The position numbers and the translations under genes are program-made. Under the pieces are notes generated by a model. That model did not search any database. It was not told the DNA's origin and saw only the letters and a program-made list of their open reading frames with translations. 7,400 nt of DNA from an uncultured Paenibacillaceae bacterium. Lineage in GTDB: Bacteria > Bacillota > Bacilli > Aneurinibacillales > Aneurinibacillaceae. This document shows positions 6,893 through 7,400 of the stretch, piece after piece (the first letter of the stretch is position 1; each line of letters starts with the position of its first letter). The stretch is taken from positions 1 to 7,400 of the forward strand of contig CAMLDI010000078.1 of assembly GCA_946478845.1 (NCBI GenBank). The letters run 5' to 3'.

Positions 6893-7003
6893 AATCGCTG
6901 AATCCAGGTAATGGAGCGGGGGACCCATGTTTGTAGGGGTGAATCCCTTTTTAGGGTAGGGCGACTCTCACGCCCGAATCCGTCAGCTAACTCCGTAAGC
7001 GTA
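6893..7003 (+). ncRNA. Second c-di-AMP (ydaO/yuaA-type) riboswitch, upstream of the MpsC-like gene
   Basis: The plus strand shows a near-consensus ydaO/yuaA aptamer: CGCT (6896-6899) opening P1, then GAGCGGGGGACCCA (6914-6927), GGGGTGAATCC, GGGTAGGG, CCCGAATCCGTCAGCTAAC and TCCGTAAGCG, where AGCG (6998-7001) closes P1. It matches the consensus more closely than the minus-strand copy. No terminator hairpin or T-run separates it from the gene; P1 ends about 10 nt before the Shine-Dalgarno sequence. Control of ribosome access is therefore more likely than transcription termination. Confidence 0.93.
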
Positions 7004-7023
7004 TCGAGAGGGAGGAATGGATA

Positions 7024-7389
7024 ATGGGTACAAATTCTAAGGGGAAGTTAGAAGCGGAAATTAGTAATGCCTATATTAAGTTCCAAAGGGAAATTCTTGG
7101 GAGAGGCCCAAAAGAAACCAAGACCTATATTATTGGTGATATGGTGATTGTCCGTATGAAAGGCGTGCTAACCCACGAAGAAAAGCTACTGGTAAAAACA
7201 GAACGGGGAAAGCAAATCGTTAAAGAAAAAAGACAGTTTCTTCGGGAACAATTTCATGAAACTTCCAATGGTTTCATTGAAGCTCTCACAAGTTGTAAAG
7301 TCATTTCAAACCATAGTGATCTTAGCACTCGCATTGATGAGCAAGTGGAGATGTTTATACTCGATTGTGATTTAGAAAAATATTTTTAA
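7024..7389 (+). CDS. MpsC/DUF2294-family protein
   Basis: The 121-residue soluble protein fits the DUF2294 (Pfam 'MpsC') family by length and pattern: KGKLEAEISNAYIKFQREIL (6-25), GRGPKETKTYIIGDMVIVRM (27-46), KGVLTHEEKLLVKTERGKQI (47-66) and a C-terminal VEMFILDCDLE. The family is named for the third gene of the S. aureus mpsABC cluster, linked to Na+/membrane-potential or bicarbonate systems; B. subtilis YbcI is, as I recall, a relative. The molecular role of MpsC itself is not known to me. No mpsA/mpsB gene is next to it here. The ATG has GGGAGG (7010-7015) with 8-nt spacing and lies just after a c-di-AMP riboswitch, which implies a link to ion or osmotic homeostasis. The gene is complete, with its stop 11 nt before the window end. 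Confidence 0.85.
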   Translation: MGTNSKGKLEAEISNAYIKFQREILGRGPKETKTYIIGDMVIVRMKGVLTHEEKLLVKTERGKQIVKEKRQFLREQFHETSNGFIEALTSCKVISNHSDLSTRIDEQVEMFILDCDLEKYF

Positions 7390-7400
7390 TAAGTTTAAAT

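Noticed and set aside
1..7400. tRNA, rRNA, CRISPR arrays, insertion sequences
   Set aside because: No tRNA-like clover sequence, no regularly spaced repeats, no transposase-like frame or terminal inverted repeats were seen.

Overview
The window looks like chromosomal DNA from a Gram-positive Bacillales-type bacterium. The support is strong AGGAGG-type ribosome binding sites, moderate-to-low GC, a KdpD-like protein without a kinase half, ydaO/yuaA-type (c-di-AMP) riboswitches, and an MpsC/DUF2294 protein. I cannot name the genus.

Layout. Positions 6700-1, read on the minus strand, form one transcription unit. A promoter near 6712-6740 is followed by a c-di-AMP riboswitch (about 6566-6690) and an expression-platform terminator (6522-6561). 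After about 350 nt of unexplained leader come a 135-residue protein that looks like a degenerate RCK/TrkA-N domain (6166-5759), kdpF (25 aa, 5736-5659), kdpA, kdpB, kdpC, a 9-bp hairpin, and a short kdpD that has only the KdpD and USP domains. The first codons of another possible gene lie at 18-1. On the plus strand, a separate promoter and a second c-di-AMP riboswitch (about 6893-7003) precede an MpsC/DUF2294-family gene (7024-7389).

Function. KdpFABC is the high-affinity, ATP-driven K+ pump. c-di-AMP rises when K+ is plentiful, and ydaO-type riboswitches are genetic OFF switches, so the upstream element should shut off the pump when K+ is sufficient. The usual KdpD kinase/KdpE pair is not visible: KdpD ends after its USP domain and no kdpE lies in the window. 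Riboswitch control may therefore replace two-component control, as I recall being reported for kdpFABC of Bacillus thuringiensis. The divergent MpsC-like gene carries its own riboswitch of the same class but has no clear terminator, which suggests control of translation.

Most noteworthy: two head-to-head c-di-AMP riboswitches about 200 bp apart, an RCK-N-like orphan protein leading the kdp operon, and an MpsC-family gene placed under c-di-AMP control.
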